From assembly GCA_003520105.1 (NCBI GenBank), contig DOVL01000028.1:1-9624 (forward strand): a stretch of DNA of 9,624 nt, given 5' to 3'. The notes under the pieces were generated by a model, which ran no database searches, was not told the DNA's origin, and worked only from the letters and a program-made list of their open reading frames with translations. A program made the position numbers and the translations under genes. This stretch comes from Lachnospiraceae bacterium. Lineage in GTDB: Bacteria > Bacillota > Clostridia > Lachnospirales > Lachnospiraceae. Below, one piece after another: positions 1-6,745 of this stretch (the stretch's first letter is position 1; each line of letters opens with the position of its first letter).

Positions 1-1925
1 TGTCTTCTTATAATTTTATAAATGGCGTTGCCGCAACCTTCAATCCTGAGATCAGGGAGAAGCTGAAGGCGTGGGGCGTTCCTTTTGTTGTGTCGGATGC
101 ATTTACCATGAGGCTGGCTGTGGATCAGCAGCATTCGGCTGAGGATGGCTGTGATGCGTTGAAGAAGGCTTTTGAAGCCGGAGTTGATATGTTCCTCGAG
201 GACGGCCGCTATATGAGACCGTTTATGGAGGAGGCTCTGGCGAAAGGAATAATCACTGAGAAATATCTGACAGAGGCGATCATCAACAGAATGACTGTAT
301 TTTCGGTACTCGGTCTTATGGCTGAGGATCAAGGTGAAGATGGCTGCACCAAGGCCTTTCCTAAGGATAAATATAATTCTTCGAAGGTTGATACAGCCGA
401 GAACAGAGCCCTCGCAAGAGAGGCTGCTGCGAAGACCGTTGTACTTCTTAAAAATGACGGAATGCTGCCGGTTGATGGTGGTTTGCGGGGAGATGTGAAT
501 GAGGAGAATCAGTCGGCTGGCGGAATCTCACAATTCGCCTTCGGACCGTTCGTAAACAGATGTCCGATCGACTGGTATGGTGGACTTTCGAGTCATATAG
601 TAACCTTCACGGAGGGCATGAATATACCGGGCGAAGAGTTGTTCCCGGTTGTTAGATTAATATTATCTGGTGATTCGGATAAAAAAGATAACAATACTGA
701 TGTTATTATTGAAAATGGTAGTACAGAGGCTAAAAAAACAGTTGAGAAAAAATACGCCGGCATCCGTGACGGCAAAGTAGTTCCGGTTTCTGCAGATGAG
801 GCAGAACTCTTCAGGATCATGCTCTGGGATGAGTCACGTATAACTATCAGATCGCTTTCAACAGGCAAGCTTCTGACTACTATTTCACCTGATAAGAAGA
901 TCAAAAATATAGAAGAGGTTTCGGATACATTTGAACTTTATGCAAACGCCGATGATGCCTTCAGCTGGTTCGCTAATGAAGCATTTCAGCTGTATGACGA
1001 GAAGGGCGAAGTAATCCGTTTCACAGCTGATGATGCATTGCATTTCTGGGAGAATGAACAAAGCGTTGCAAAGGATTCTGATAATTGGACTGTAGGAAAT
1101 ACCCTTTTTGATGAGGGTAGTATAAATAATTCTGCGATTATGCTGTGTGGCAGAAAAATCAAGGGCATCATAAACCCTGATGGAAAAATGGCTCTCAGTT
1201 TTGAAACAGTAAAGGATGTTGAGACCATACTTAGTGAGACAATCGCACAGAACAATCTGAGTAGTGATACAGATATATTTGCCTGCTTCGGACTTCATCC
1301 GATCGTAAATATGAAAGAAGAAAGAGACAGAGAATCAATCGAGCTGCCTCCTTTCCAGAGAGCTGTTCTGCGAAAGCTGAGACAGACATTTAGGAATATC
1401 GTACTCGTTCTTATCGGTAACGGACCAATAGCAGTAACGGAAGAAGATGAGGCACCGGAGATCAGAAGTATACTTTGGAGCGCATTTGGCTGTGAGGAGA
1501 TTGGTAACGGACTTGCGGATGTAATTACGGGTAATGTGAGTCCTGCGGGAAGAACGTCTCAGACATGGTACAGGGACGATAGCCAGCTTGGTGATATCGA
1601 GGATTATGATATCCGAAAGACCGGAATGACCTACCTATACATGACCGAAAAACCGCTTTATCGTTTCGGCTACGGACTTTCGTATACGACGTTTGAGAGT
1701 GAACTAAACGGAACCAAAACCCGTGTTAAAAACACCGGATCGGTGACATCTGACCATGTTGTTCAGATTTATAAATCGCCTGACGGAGAATATTTCCTCT
1801 ATGATAACGACCGCGATTGCAGGGATGTAAGCGGAAGAGAGATTCCGACCGGCAGCAGGCTCGTATTTTTTGAACGACTGCATGATATAAGGCCGGGAGA
1901 AGAAGTATTCTGCGAATTCGGATAG
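1..1925 (+). CDS. Glycoside hydrolase family 3 enzyme (beta-glucosidase/beta-xylosidase type), 5'-truncated by the window edge
   Basis: The frame is open from base 3, so the GTG at 90 is internal and the gene starts before the window; 640 codons are visible. The first residues (SSYNFINGVAA) match the end of the GH3 TIM barrel. They are followed by the nucleophile loop VVSDAF, with the Asp codon at 96-98; most family members have SDW or SDG here. Next come the AGVDMFLED segment, the helix leading into the second domain (TVVLLKNDGMLPV), a candidate acid/base region KEERDR...ELPPFQ near 1312-1350, and the hallmark YRFGYGLSYTTFE near 1658-1696. The C-terminus is a short FnIII-like domain. Between about 750 and 1210 an insertion resembles a beta-trefoil/fascin-like repeat (RITIRSLSTGKLLTT). 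The family hydrolyses beta-linked glucose, xylose or arabinose from oligosaccharides; the substrate cannot be read from the sequence. Whether it is exported is unknown because the N-terminus is missing. Family assignment is confident. Confidence 0.93.
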   Translation, partial: SSYNFINGVAATFNPEIREKLKAWGVPFVVSDAFTMRLAVDQQHSAEDGCDALKKAFEAGVDMFLEDGRYMRPFMEEALAKGIITEKYLTEAIINRMTVFSVLGLMAEDQGEDGCTKAFPKDKYNSSKVDTAENRALAREAAAKTVVLLKNDGMLPVDGGLRGDVNEENQSAGGISQFAFGPFVNRCPIDWYGGLSSHIVTFTEGMNIPGEELFPVVRLILSGDSDKKDNNTDVIIENGSTEAKKTVEKKYAGIRDGKVVPVSADEAELFRIMLWDESRITIRSLSTGKLLTTISPDKKIKNIEEVSDTFELYANADDAFSWFANEAFQLYDEKGEVIRFTADDALHFWENEQSVAKDSDNWTVGNTLFDEGSINNSAIMLCGRKIKGIINPDGKMALSFETVKDVETILSETIAQNNLSSDTDIFACFGLHPIVNMKEERDRESIELPPFQRAVLRKLRQTFRNIVLVLIGNGPIAVTEEDEAPEIRSILWSAFGCEEIGNGLADVITGNVSPAGRTSQTWYRDDSQLGDIEDYDIRKTGMTYLYMTEKPLYRFGYGLSYTTFESELNGTKTRVKNTGSVTSDHVVQIYKSPDGEYFLYDNDRDCRDVSGREIPTGSRLVFFERLHDIRPGEEVFCEFG

Positions 1926-2024
1926 TTTGCACGGAATGGTATGCGAACATCCAATCTGAACATCCTGTTTCAGGGGCGTTTGCAAATTGAGGGACAAATA
2001 TTTATCACATTTGTTACAAGTTTA

Positions 2025-2033
2025 TGGTATAAT
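2025..2033 (+). promoter_or_regulatory. Extended -10 promoter for the nucleotidyltransferase gene
   Basis: TGG precedes a perfect TATAAT at 2028-2033, forming an extended -10 element. No good -35 hexamer lies 16-18 bp upstream (the region reads about TCACAT), which is tolerable for extended -10 promoters. Transcription would start near 2040, a short distance before the ribosome binding site at 2050. The call is based on motif and position only. Confidence 0.55.
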
Positions 2034-2049
2034 AAATACATATCAAACC

Positions 2050-2056
2050 AAGGAGG
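2050..2056 (+). promoter_or_regulatory. Strong ribosome binding site with ambiguous start choice
   Basis: AAGGAGG is a near-perfect Shine-Dalgarno sequence. The closest ATG (2062, 5 nt away) opens only a 16-codon frame, MVYVSISCIRYQWQDD, which stops at 2110-2112. The ATG of the long frame (2069) is 12 nt away, which is further than usual. The two starts overlap out of frame, so the short frame would compete with or couple to the long one. Confidence 0.6.
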
Positions 2057-2068
2057 AATCGATGGTCT

Positions 2069-2437
2069 ATGTGTCAATTAGTTGCATTAGATATCAATGG
2101 CAGGACGATTAACGTAGCAAGCCTTAAGGTTGCTTACATAAAAAATATCATAGACAATATATCTCGTTGTGAGCTTATTGATAAGGTCGTGTTATTTGGT
2201 TCGTCATTAGAAGAGAGATGTACAGAGGATTCCGATATAGATCTGGCAATATTTGGAAGCAGATCAAAGAGTAAGATGTTTGGAAGTAAAAGCTACAAAG
2301 AATATATAAAATCTATTACATCATATAGCGGGATTCAGGATTATGATATTTTGTATTTTGATTCAACAAAGAATTATGATCATTCCATTATGAAAGATAT
2401 AAACAATGGTGCGGTATTATTTGAGAGGGTTGGATGA
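2069..2437 (+). CDS. Minimal nucleotidyltransferase (MNT/MntA-like), putative antitoxin of a HEPN/MNT pair
   Basis: This is a 122-residue protein of the DNA polymerase beta-like minimal nucleotidyltransferase superfamily. The signature GSx10DxD is complete: G44-S45, then D56 and D58 (VVLFGSS...DSDIDLAIFG). A likely third carboxylate is D93 in the strand YDILYF. In characterised MntA/HepT pairs this enzyme transfers AMP from ATP to a tyrosine of the HEPN toxin and neutralises it; that role here is inference from family and context. The stop codon overlaps the start of the HEPN remnant (ATGA at 2434-2437), the usual translational coupling in such pairs. The ATG at 2069 is the only ATG upstream of the motif in this frame that fits the strong ribosome binding site. 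However, that site is better spaced for an out-of-frame ATG at 2062, and the first seven residues look unlike the rest of the family. The partner is broken, so the enzyme may be an orphan. Confidence 0.82.
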   Translation: MCQLVALDINGRTINVASLKVAYIKNIIDNISRCELIDKVVLFGSSLEERCTEDSDIDLAIFGSRSKSKMFGSKSYKEYIKSITSYSGIQDYDILYFDSTKNYDHSIMKDINNGAVLFERVG

Positions 2438-2629
2438 TGGATCTATCAATGGCAATCATAAAATCTGACATAATTATGGCTGAACAGGGCATACATCTAT
2501 TTAAGGACAGAGGAATAAAAGAGATTAAAAATCAGACAGCATATTTCAGTGAGGATAGATACTCTGGAGAAGTATTATAATGTGACATTGGAATGGTATA
2601 ATGAAATATATAAAAAGGGTATTCGATAA
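2434..2629 (+). pseudogene. HEPN-domain protein remnant (internal deletion plus frameshift), partner of the upstream nucleotidyltransferase
   Basis: The ATG at 2434 overlaps the preceding TGA and opens a 48-codon frame ending at 2578-2580. Its first part (MDLSMAIIKSDIIMAEQG... IKNQTAYFSE) looks like helices 1-2 of a HEPN protein, which normally continues with a QxxEK-type helix. Instead the frame runs into unrelated residues and stops. In another frame, with no start of its own, the bases from about 2546 to 2629 encode DTLEKYYNVTLEWYNEIYK and a few more residues, which looks like a normal C-terminal HEPN helix ending at TAA 2627-2629. The middle of the domain, roughly 60-80 residues by comparison with usual HEPN lengths, is missing. 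No RX4-6H catalytic motif remains. A functional 48-residue peptide cannot be excluded, but decay is much more likely. Confidence 0.72.
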
Positions 2630-2634
2630 AACTA

Positions 2635-2667
2635 ACGAGCAGGGAATTGTTATCCCTGCTCGTTTTT
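2635..2667 (+). terminator. Rho-independent terminator after the nucleotidyltransferase/HEPN unit
   Basis: ACGAGCAGGGA (2635-2645) pairs perfectly with TCCCTGCTCGT (2653-2663) around a 7-nt loop, and TTTT follows. On the other strand the hairpin is followed by AGTTTTAT, so it could also end the convergent cyclase transcript, whose stop codon is only about 20 bp away. Confidence 0.88.
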
Positions 2668-2684
2668 GAATCATTATAATATAT

Positions 2685-4589
2685 TTAACTACTCTTTTTA
2701 TTTCTCTTGATTATGTACATCTGCTCATCAGCCTGCTTCAGAACCTGAGTAATATTGAAATCATCATCGAGGATGGATGTCATATGTCCGCAGCTCGCGG
2801 AAACCTTGTAAGGCTTTCCGGAACATTCGTTGTAGCTGCTGAGGTATGCGTCTATCCTCGTTATTATATCCTCGGGATTACATTCACCGAAGATCACGGA
2901 GAAAAGCTCGTCACCGCCGAAACGGACGGAGATGCTGTTCTCAGGTGTTGAGGCATCCAGTGCTCTTGCAACCTCTGCGATCGCATTGTCGCCTTCGCCG
3001 TGGCCGAATCGGTCGTTAATCGATTTCAGGCCGTCCAGATCGGACATGAAGAGAGTGACCTTCTGCCCTTTGTAGGCAGGGTTGTTTATGATCTTCCTGA
3101 AACGGTTCTGGAAACCGATCCTGTTATAGAGACCGGTCAGCGAATCGTGACGGTACATGCGGTCAACCTTGTCCAGAAGCATACGCTGGTACTGGGTGTT
3201 GATGTAACCGCCGAAGCCGATCGAAATCGCATTTGTGACGTTCATCGTATTTGAATAATTGGTTATCAGATAATTTCTGTAGTAATAGCAGGCAAAGCCG
3301 AAGGATCTGTTCATGAAGACCAGCGAGTTGAAGATGAGCGGATAACCACTCTCCGTAAGCTCGAGAATACGGCTTCTGAACGGCTCGGAAAGAACGTCCT
3401 CGGTACTGTCCGGTGTGATATCCGGAATCACGAAGCTTTCCGGCTTATAACGTTCAGGATAGTCGGAATCGTAGATCAGTACAAACTGCTTGGTCTTGCT
3501 GAACTCCTCGACACCTGTAAAATAGTTGTCATCACTGAAGAAGCATTCGCGGTCAACGGCCGCAAGGAGCCCTTCTGTCTTGTAGGACTCGAGGTATGAA
3601 ACCAGCTCGCCCGGATCCTGACTTATCTGCATTGAAGATGTGATCTGCTGAAGCACACGGTTGTCATCGTTGTGCCTTGAGAAGCTCTCTCTGAACCAGT
3701 CGCGCAGAATGTAAGGATGCTCTGTGTGCTCAGGACATCCGCAGGATTCGTTCGGTATAAAGGTCGGCATGATCATCTTGTTGTGAACATGACCGTCCGC
3801 AACTGTTGCCAGGAAGACATCAGCCGTTGCTTCAGCCATCAGAAGAATATCGCAGGATGCAGTTGTTATCTTAGGTGATGTAAAATATATTTCATCATAG
3901 CCGTCAAACCCGGAGATTATCACGTCGCCCGGAACCTTGTAGCCGGCCTCGGTGAACATTTCGGAAACGGTTATGGCCATATTGTCGTTGGCGCAGATTA
4001 TGGCGTCCGGAAGGACGTCACGCTTAAGAAGGGCAGTGGTTGCTACACGGCATGGATCTGCCCAGAAATATCCATAGCTCAGCATTGACTTGTCGAATTC
4101 GATACCGTTTTCAGCGAGAACTCTCTTGAAGATCTCGATACGGTGGTTGGAGAAATCGTTATCCGGCTGACCTGCCATCATGTGAGGTCTCTTCGGTTTG
4201 TGATGCTCGATGATGTGGCGGACAACCTGCTCGAAGCCCATTTCATAATCGAAATTAACGCAGGAAACGTTGTCGTAATGACCATCGGAAACAGCCACGG
4301 GAACGTTGTAGATATTTGCAAAGCCGATGATCTTCTCTGCAATCTTGTGGCTCTTGATCTTCTCATCCATAATGATGATGCCGCTCATATCCTTGTAAGG
4401 GATGAGGTCGAAGATATATTTCTCTGTGGCAACTCTGTCCTCGTCCCAGTAGATATCGGAATTTATGGCGAAAATAAGAAGAGAGTACCCCTCAACCTTG
4501 AGGCGCTCATTCAGCCTTTCAATATAACCATGTATCTGTGGATCATACACACGCGAGGTGCACAGAGCCACGAGTTTTTTGTCTGCCAT
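2685..4589 (-). CDS. Soluble diguanylate cyclase with LacI/GalR-type ligand-binding sensor domain
   Basis: The protein has 634 residues. Residues 1 to about 290 form a periplasmic-binding-protein-like domain of the LacI/GalR type, with typical segments PDAIICANDNMA and VPGDVIISGFDGYDE, ending at a PNESCGC motif. There is no helix-turn-helix, signal peptide or membrane segment, so it should sit in the cytoplasm. About 290-470 is a linker domain, possibly GAF-like. The C-terminus is a GGDEF domain: RHDSLTGLYNR (D482), SDLDGLKSINDRFGH, and active-site GGDEL at residues 558-562. The inhibitory I-site RxxD that usually precedes the motif is absent. It should make c-di-GMP from two GTP in response to a small ligand, probably a sugar (inference). 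The start is the ATG at 4589. A GTG at 4607 is in frame but falls at the predicted transcription start, while GGAGG lies between it and the ATG. The gene is monocistronic with its own promoter. Confidence 0.9.
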   Translation of the reverse strand: MADKKLVALCTSRVYDPQIHGYIERLNERLKVEGYSLLIFAINSDIYWDEDRVATEKYIFDLIPYKDMSGIIIMDEKIKSHKIAEKIIGFANIYNVPVAVSDGHYDNVSCVNFDYEMGFEQVVRHIIEHHKPKRPHMMAGQPDNDFSNHRIEIFKRVLAENGIEFDKSMLSYGYFWADPCRVATTALLKRDVLPDAIICANDNMAITVSEMFTEAGYKVPGDVIISGFDGYDEIYFTSPKITTASCDILLMAEATADVFLATVADGHVHNKMIMPTFIPNESCGCPEHTEHPYILRDWFRESFSRHNDDNRVLQQITSSMQISQDPGELVSYLESYKTEGLLAAVDRECFFSDDNYFTGVEEFSKTKQFVLIYDSDYPERYKPESFVIPDITPDSTEDVLSEPFRSRILELTESGYPLIFNSLVFMNRSFGFACYYYRNYLITNYSNTMNVTNAISIGFGGYINTQYQRMLLDKVDRMYRHDSLTGLYNRIGFQNRFRKIINNPAYKGQKVTLFMSDLDGLKSINDRFGHGEGDNAIAEVARALDASTPENSISVRFGGDELFSVIFGECNPEDIITRIDAYLSSYNECSGKPYKVSASCGHMTSILDDDFNITQVLKQADEQMYIIKRNKKSS

Positions 4590-4612
4590 AATAACCCCAT
4601 CCTCCACGTTAT

Positions 4613-4641
4613 ATTATATAGTTATTTGCTTTTTTTGACAA
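4613..4641 (-). promoter_or_regulatory. Sigma-70-type promoter of the diguanylate cyclase gene
   Basis: On the minus strand TTGTCA (4636-4641) is separated by exactly 17 bp from a perfect TATAAT (4613-4618). Transcription would start near 4606, giving a very short leader that contains GGAGG and then the ATG at 4589. The -10 box lies exactly at the left boundary of the 100-bp repeat. Confidence 0.8.
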
Positions 4642-4712
4642 TTATTTGTTTTTGTAAATAGTAAAAAATAAGTACATTATTTTGACAGCGTTCGACGTTA
4701 TGTAAACCAACA
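4613..4712 (+). repeat. Left copy of a perfect 100-bp direct repeat (target-site duplication of the insertion sequence)
   Basis: This 100-bp stretch is identical base for base to 6717-6816, offset by 2104 bp. Identity stops abruptly at both edges (T versus G before, C versus T after). The two copies directly border the insertion sequence. IS1634-family elements are known for long, variable-length target duplications, which is the simplest reading. Confidence 0.93.
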
Positions 4713-4718
4713 CGGAAG

Positions 4719-4727
4719 TTTGACACC
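4719..4727 (+). repeat. Left terminal inverted repeat core of the IS
   Basis: TTTGACACC is the inverted counterpart of 6702-6710. The match is perfect over 9 bp, starts 7 bp inside each end and is followed by a run of A on both sides (inward), so the wider inverted repeat is imperfect. Confidence 0.65.
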
Positions 4728-4738
4728 CCAAAAACCAG

Positions 4739-4764
4739 AAAGCCTTATCAGGCTTTAATTTTTT
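4739..4764 (+). terminator. Inward-facing hairpin terminator inside the left IS end
   Basis: AAAGCCT (4739-4745) pairs with AGGCTTT (4750-4756) around TATC, followed by AATTTTTT. It lies upstream of the transposase promoter and would stop transcripts entering from the left, keeping transposase expression independent of the insertion site. Confidence 0.7.
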
Positions 4765-4786
4765 ACGCAAATTTTATAATTGTGTA

Positions 4787-4815
4787 TTGCGTATATGCGT
4801 ATATGGTGGTATAAT
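4787..4815 (+). promoter_or_regulatory. Transposase promoter
   Basis: TTGCGT (4787-4792) and a perfect TATAAT (4810-4815) are 17 bp apart, and TGG just before the -10 makes it an extended -10 promoter. The spacer contains a tandem GCGTATAT duplication (4789-4804), which overlaps the -35 box. The start codon follows at 4852. Confidence 0.72.
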
Positions 4816-4851
4816 ATAACCACGAGTACAATATTTTGTGAGGTACCATCA

Positions 4852-6582
4852 ATGCGTATTATGAAAAGCAAAGCTAAAGATCCTACTTATCATGTAATTC
4901 AGGATGTCAGACGCGGGGGAAAACGAAGTACTGAGATTATTGAGAATCTTGGCAAGGCATCTGAAATATGTTCAAAATACAATGTCGATAATGCTGATGC
5001 CTGGGCAAATGAATATATAAATAAACTGAGAACAGATAAGGGTTCCAACACTCATAAAGTTCTGATTCCTTTCCAAACAGACACCGTCATTCCAAAGGAT
5101 AAACAGAATTCCTTTAACATCGGGTATCTCTTTCTACAGGACATTTATTATAGGCTCGGCTTACCATCTATCTGCAGGAAAATAAAAAATGTCAGTTCTT
5201 TTGACTATGACCTTAACTCTATTCTTTCCAGACTCATTTACGGGAGGATTCTTTTTCCCTCTTCAAAACTTTCCTGCTTCGAACAATCAAAGAACTTTAT
5301 TGAACAGCCAGAGTTTAACCTGCATCAGATTTATAGAGCGCTGACTGTTCTTTCTGACAACTCGGATTATATACAGGCTGAATTATATAAGCATTCAAAG
5401 AAACTCATAAAAAGAAATACGGGTGTACTCTTCTATGACTGTACCAACTTCTTTTTTGAAATGGAAAAGGAATCCGGATTAAAACAATACGGTCCCAGTA
5501 AAGAACATAGACCTAACCCTATAGTACAGATGGGATTATTCATGGATAAATCAGGCATCCCGCTCGCTTTCTGTATCAATCCGGGAAACCAGAATGAGCA
5601 GCTATCACTAAAGCCACTTGAAATGCAGATAATGAAAGATTTTGAACTGTCTAAGTTTGTCATATGCACAGATGCCGGGCTTTCATCTGATGCCAACCGC
5701 AGGTTCAACAACATCGGTGAACGTGCTTTCATAACTACTCAGTCTATTAAAAAACTGAAAAATAATCTTAAAGAATGGTGCCTTTCACCAACAGGCTGGA
5801 CACTTGAAGGAAGCAGAAAGAAATATGATATATCAACGTTGGATGACACTCCGGAGAACAGAAATAAGATTTTTTACAAACAGCAATATATAGAAGGCTA
5901 TGATGAAGAGCGAGACATTTCATTTAATCAAACTCTTATAGTAACCTATTCTTTAAAATATCGGGACTACCAGAAAAAAATAAGGGAACGTCAGATAGAA
6001 CGGGCAAAGAAATATCTTGAACATCCGGCTTCTTCAGACAGGCATTCTCAATCTGATGCAAAACGCTTTATAAAGAAAACTCCATATACTACTGATGGAG
6101 AGATTGCTGAAAAAACAAGATACGATCTGAACGAAACAGCTATTGCTGAAGAATCAAAATATGATGGTTTTTATGCGGTATGTACCAATCTTGATGATGA
6201 TCCGGCTGATATCGCAAGGATAAATCATGACCGCTGGGAAATAGAAGAATCTTTCCGGATAATGAAAGCTGAATTTGAGGCAAGGCCTGTGTATCTTCAA
6301 AGAGATGATCGAATCAACGCCCACTTCCTGACTTGCTTCATTGCATTGATGATATATAGAATTTTGGAAAAACAACTGAGTGAAAAATATACTTGTGAAG
6401 AAATAATTAAAACACTCAGAGGAATGGAAATGAGACAACTTGATGATTATGGATACATACCGTGTTATAAACGTACCGAGATCACAGATGCCTTGCATGA
6501 AAATGCATCGATAAGGACCGATTACGAATTAACCACACCAAAGACGATGTCAGGAATAATAAGACGAACAAAAGGTTTATAA
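4852..6582 (+). CDS. IS1634-family DDE transposase
   Basis: The protein has 576 residues and an RNase H-fold DDE catalytic core. The N-terminus (MRIMKSKAKDPTYHVIQDVRR, then KRSTEIIENLGK) is typical of IS1634-like transposases. Candidate catalytic residues are D196 (FYDCTNF), D274 (CTDAG) and E465 in RWEIEESFRIMK. The last matches the Rx3Ex6K part of the YREK signature of the IS4 superfamily, with the Tyr position occupied by Asn. The 190-residue gap between the second Asp and the Glu agrees with the beta-strand insertion of this group. The ATG at 4852 is preceded by GAGGT at 4840-4844. The in-frame TTG at 4780 would lie upstream of the predicted promoter -10 and is rejected. The frame is intact from end to end and its base composition looks more A+T-rich than the neighbouring dnaX. 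It is likely able to move its own element. Confidence 0.92.
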   Translation: MRIMKSKAKDPTYHVIQDVRRGGKRSTEIIENLGKASEICSKYNVDNADAWANEYINKLRTDKGSNTHKVLIPFQTDTVIPKDKQNSFNIGYLFLQDIYYRLGLPSICRKIKNVSSFDYDLNSILSRLIYGRILFPSSKLSCFEQSKNFIEQPEFNLHQIYRALTVLSDNSDYIQAELYKHSKKLIKRNTGVLFYDCTNFFFEMEKESGLKQYGPSKEHRPNPIVQMGLFMDKSGIPLAFCINPGNQNEQLSLKPLEMQIMKDFELSKFVICTDAGLSSDANRRFNNIGERAFITTQSIKKLKNNLKEWCLSPTGWTLEGSRKKYDISTLDDTPENRNKIFYKQQYIEGYDEERDISFNQTLIVTYSLKYRDYQKKIRERQIERAKKYLEHPASSDRHSQSDAKRFIKKTPYTTDGEIAEKTRYDLNETAIAEESKYDGFYAVCTNLDDDPADIARINHDRWEIEESFRIMKAEFEARPVYLQRDDRINAHFLTCFIALMIYRILEKQLSEKYTCEEIIKTLRGMEMRQLDDYGYIPCYKRTEITDALHENASIRTDYELTTPKTMSGIIRRTKGL

Positions 6583-6583
6583 T

Positions 6584-6615
6584 AAAAGGCTCGCCGTAAG
6601 GCGAGGCATCCTTTT
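6584..6615 (+). terminator. Transposase transcript terminator
   Basis: CTCGCC (6590-6595) pairs with GGCGAG (6600-6605) around a GTAA tetraloop. Flanking AAAAGG and CCTTTT can extend the stem past a 4-nt bulge, and the T-run closes the structure directly after the transposase stop codon. Confidence 0.75.
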
Positions 6616-6636
6616 GGGTATGTTACGCATTTCACG

Positions 6637-6684
6637 AAAAAATAAGAAAACGCCGCAATGCATTGTAAACACTAGCATTGCGGC
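6637..6684 (-). terminator. Inward-facing hairpin terminator inside the right IS end
   Basis: GCCGCAATGC (6652-6661) pairs perfectly with GCATTGCGGC (6675-6684). Read on the minus strand, the stem is followed by GTTTTCTTATTTTTT (6637-6651), a good T-rich tract. It would stop leftward transcription entering from outside, including from the duplicated cyclase promoter at 6717-6745. The plus-strand tail (TATATTTATACC) is a poor T-tract, so the minus orientation is preferred. Confidence 0.7.
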
Positions 6685-6701
6685 TATATTTATACCTTTT
6701 A

Positions 6702-6710
6702 GGTGTCAAA
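6702..6710 (-). repeat. Right terminal inverted repeat core of the IS
   Basis: GGTGTCAAA is the reverse complement of TTTGACACC at 4719-4727, likewise separated from the direct repeat by 6 bp (GATGGG). Confidence 0.65.
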
Positions 6711-6716
6711 GATGGG

Positions 6717-6745
6717 ATTATATAGTTATTTGCTTTTTTTGACAA
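6717..6745 (-). promoter_or_regulatory. Duplicated, orphan copy of the diguanylate cyclase promoter
   Basis: TTGTCA (6740-6745) and TATAAT (6717-6722) with 17-bp spacing were copied along with the repeat. The copy now points leftward into the insertion sequence, antisense to the transposase, with no gene of its own. The right-end hairpin terminator begins about 33 bp downstream. Confidence 0.7.

Larger units (their letters stand above)
4713..6716 (+). mobile_element. Complete IS1634-family insertion sequence, about 2004 bp
   Basis: The element is bounded by the inner edges of the 100-bp direct repeats. It contains one full-length DDE transposase gene with its own promoter and terminator. Short imperfect terminal inverted repeats are seen: after 6 dissimilar end bases, TTTGACACC (4719-4727) is mirrored by GGTGTCAAA (6702-6710). 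Hairpins near both ends look like transcriptional barriers. The identical flanks and open transposase frame point to a recent and possibly still active insertion. Exact ends are uncertain by a few bases because the outermost 6 bp do not match well as inverted repeats. Confidence 0.88.

Noticed and set aside
1926..2010. Terminator after the GH3 gene
   Set aside because: Only weak pairings such as CTGAA/TTCAG were found, with no T-tract, so none is claimed.
4590..4607. GTG start adding six residues to the cyclase
   Set aside because: It coincides with the predicted transcription start and overlaps the GGAGG that serves the ATG at 4589.
4143..4661. Open frame of 172 codons on the plus strand
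   Set aside because: It lies antisense over the clear LacI-type domain of the cyclase and has no recognisable domain or ribosome binding site; it is a shadow of the real gene.
4780..4851. TTG start adding 24 residues to the transposase
   Set aside because: It lies upstream of the predicted -10 box (4810-4815), while ATG 4852 has a ribosome binding site and begins the family-like sequence.
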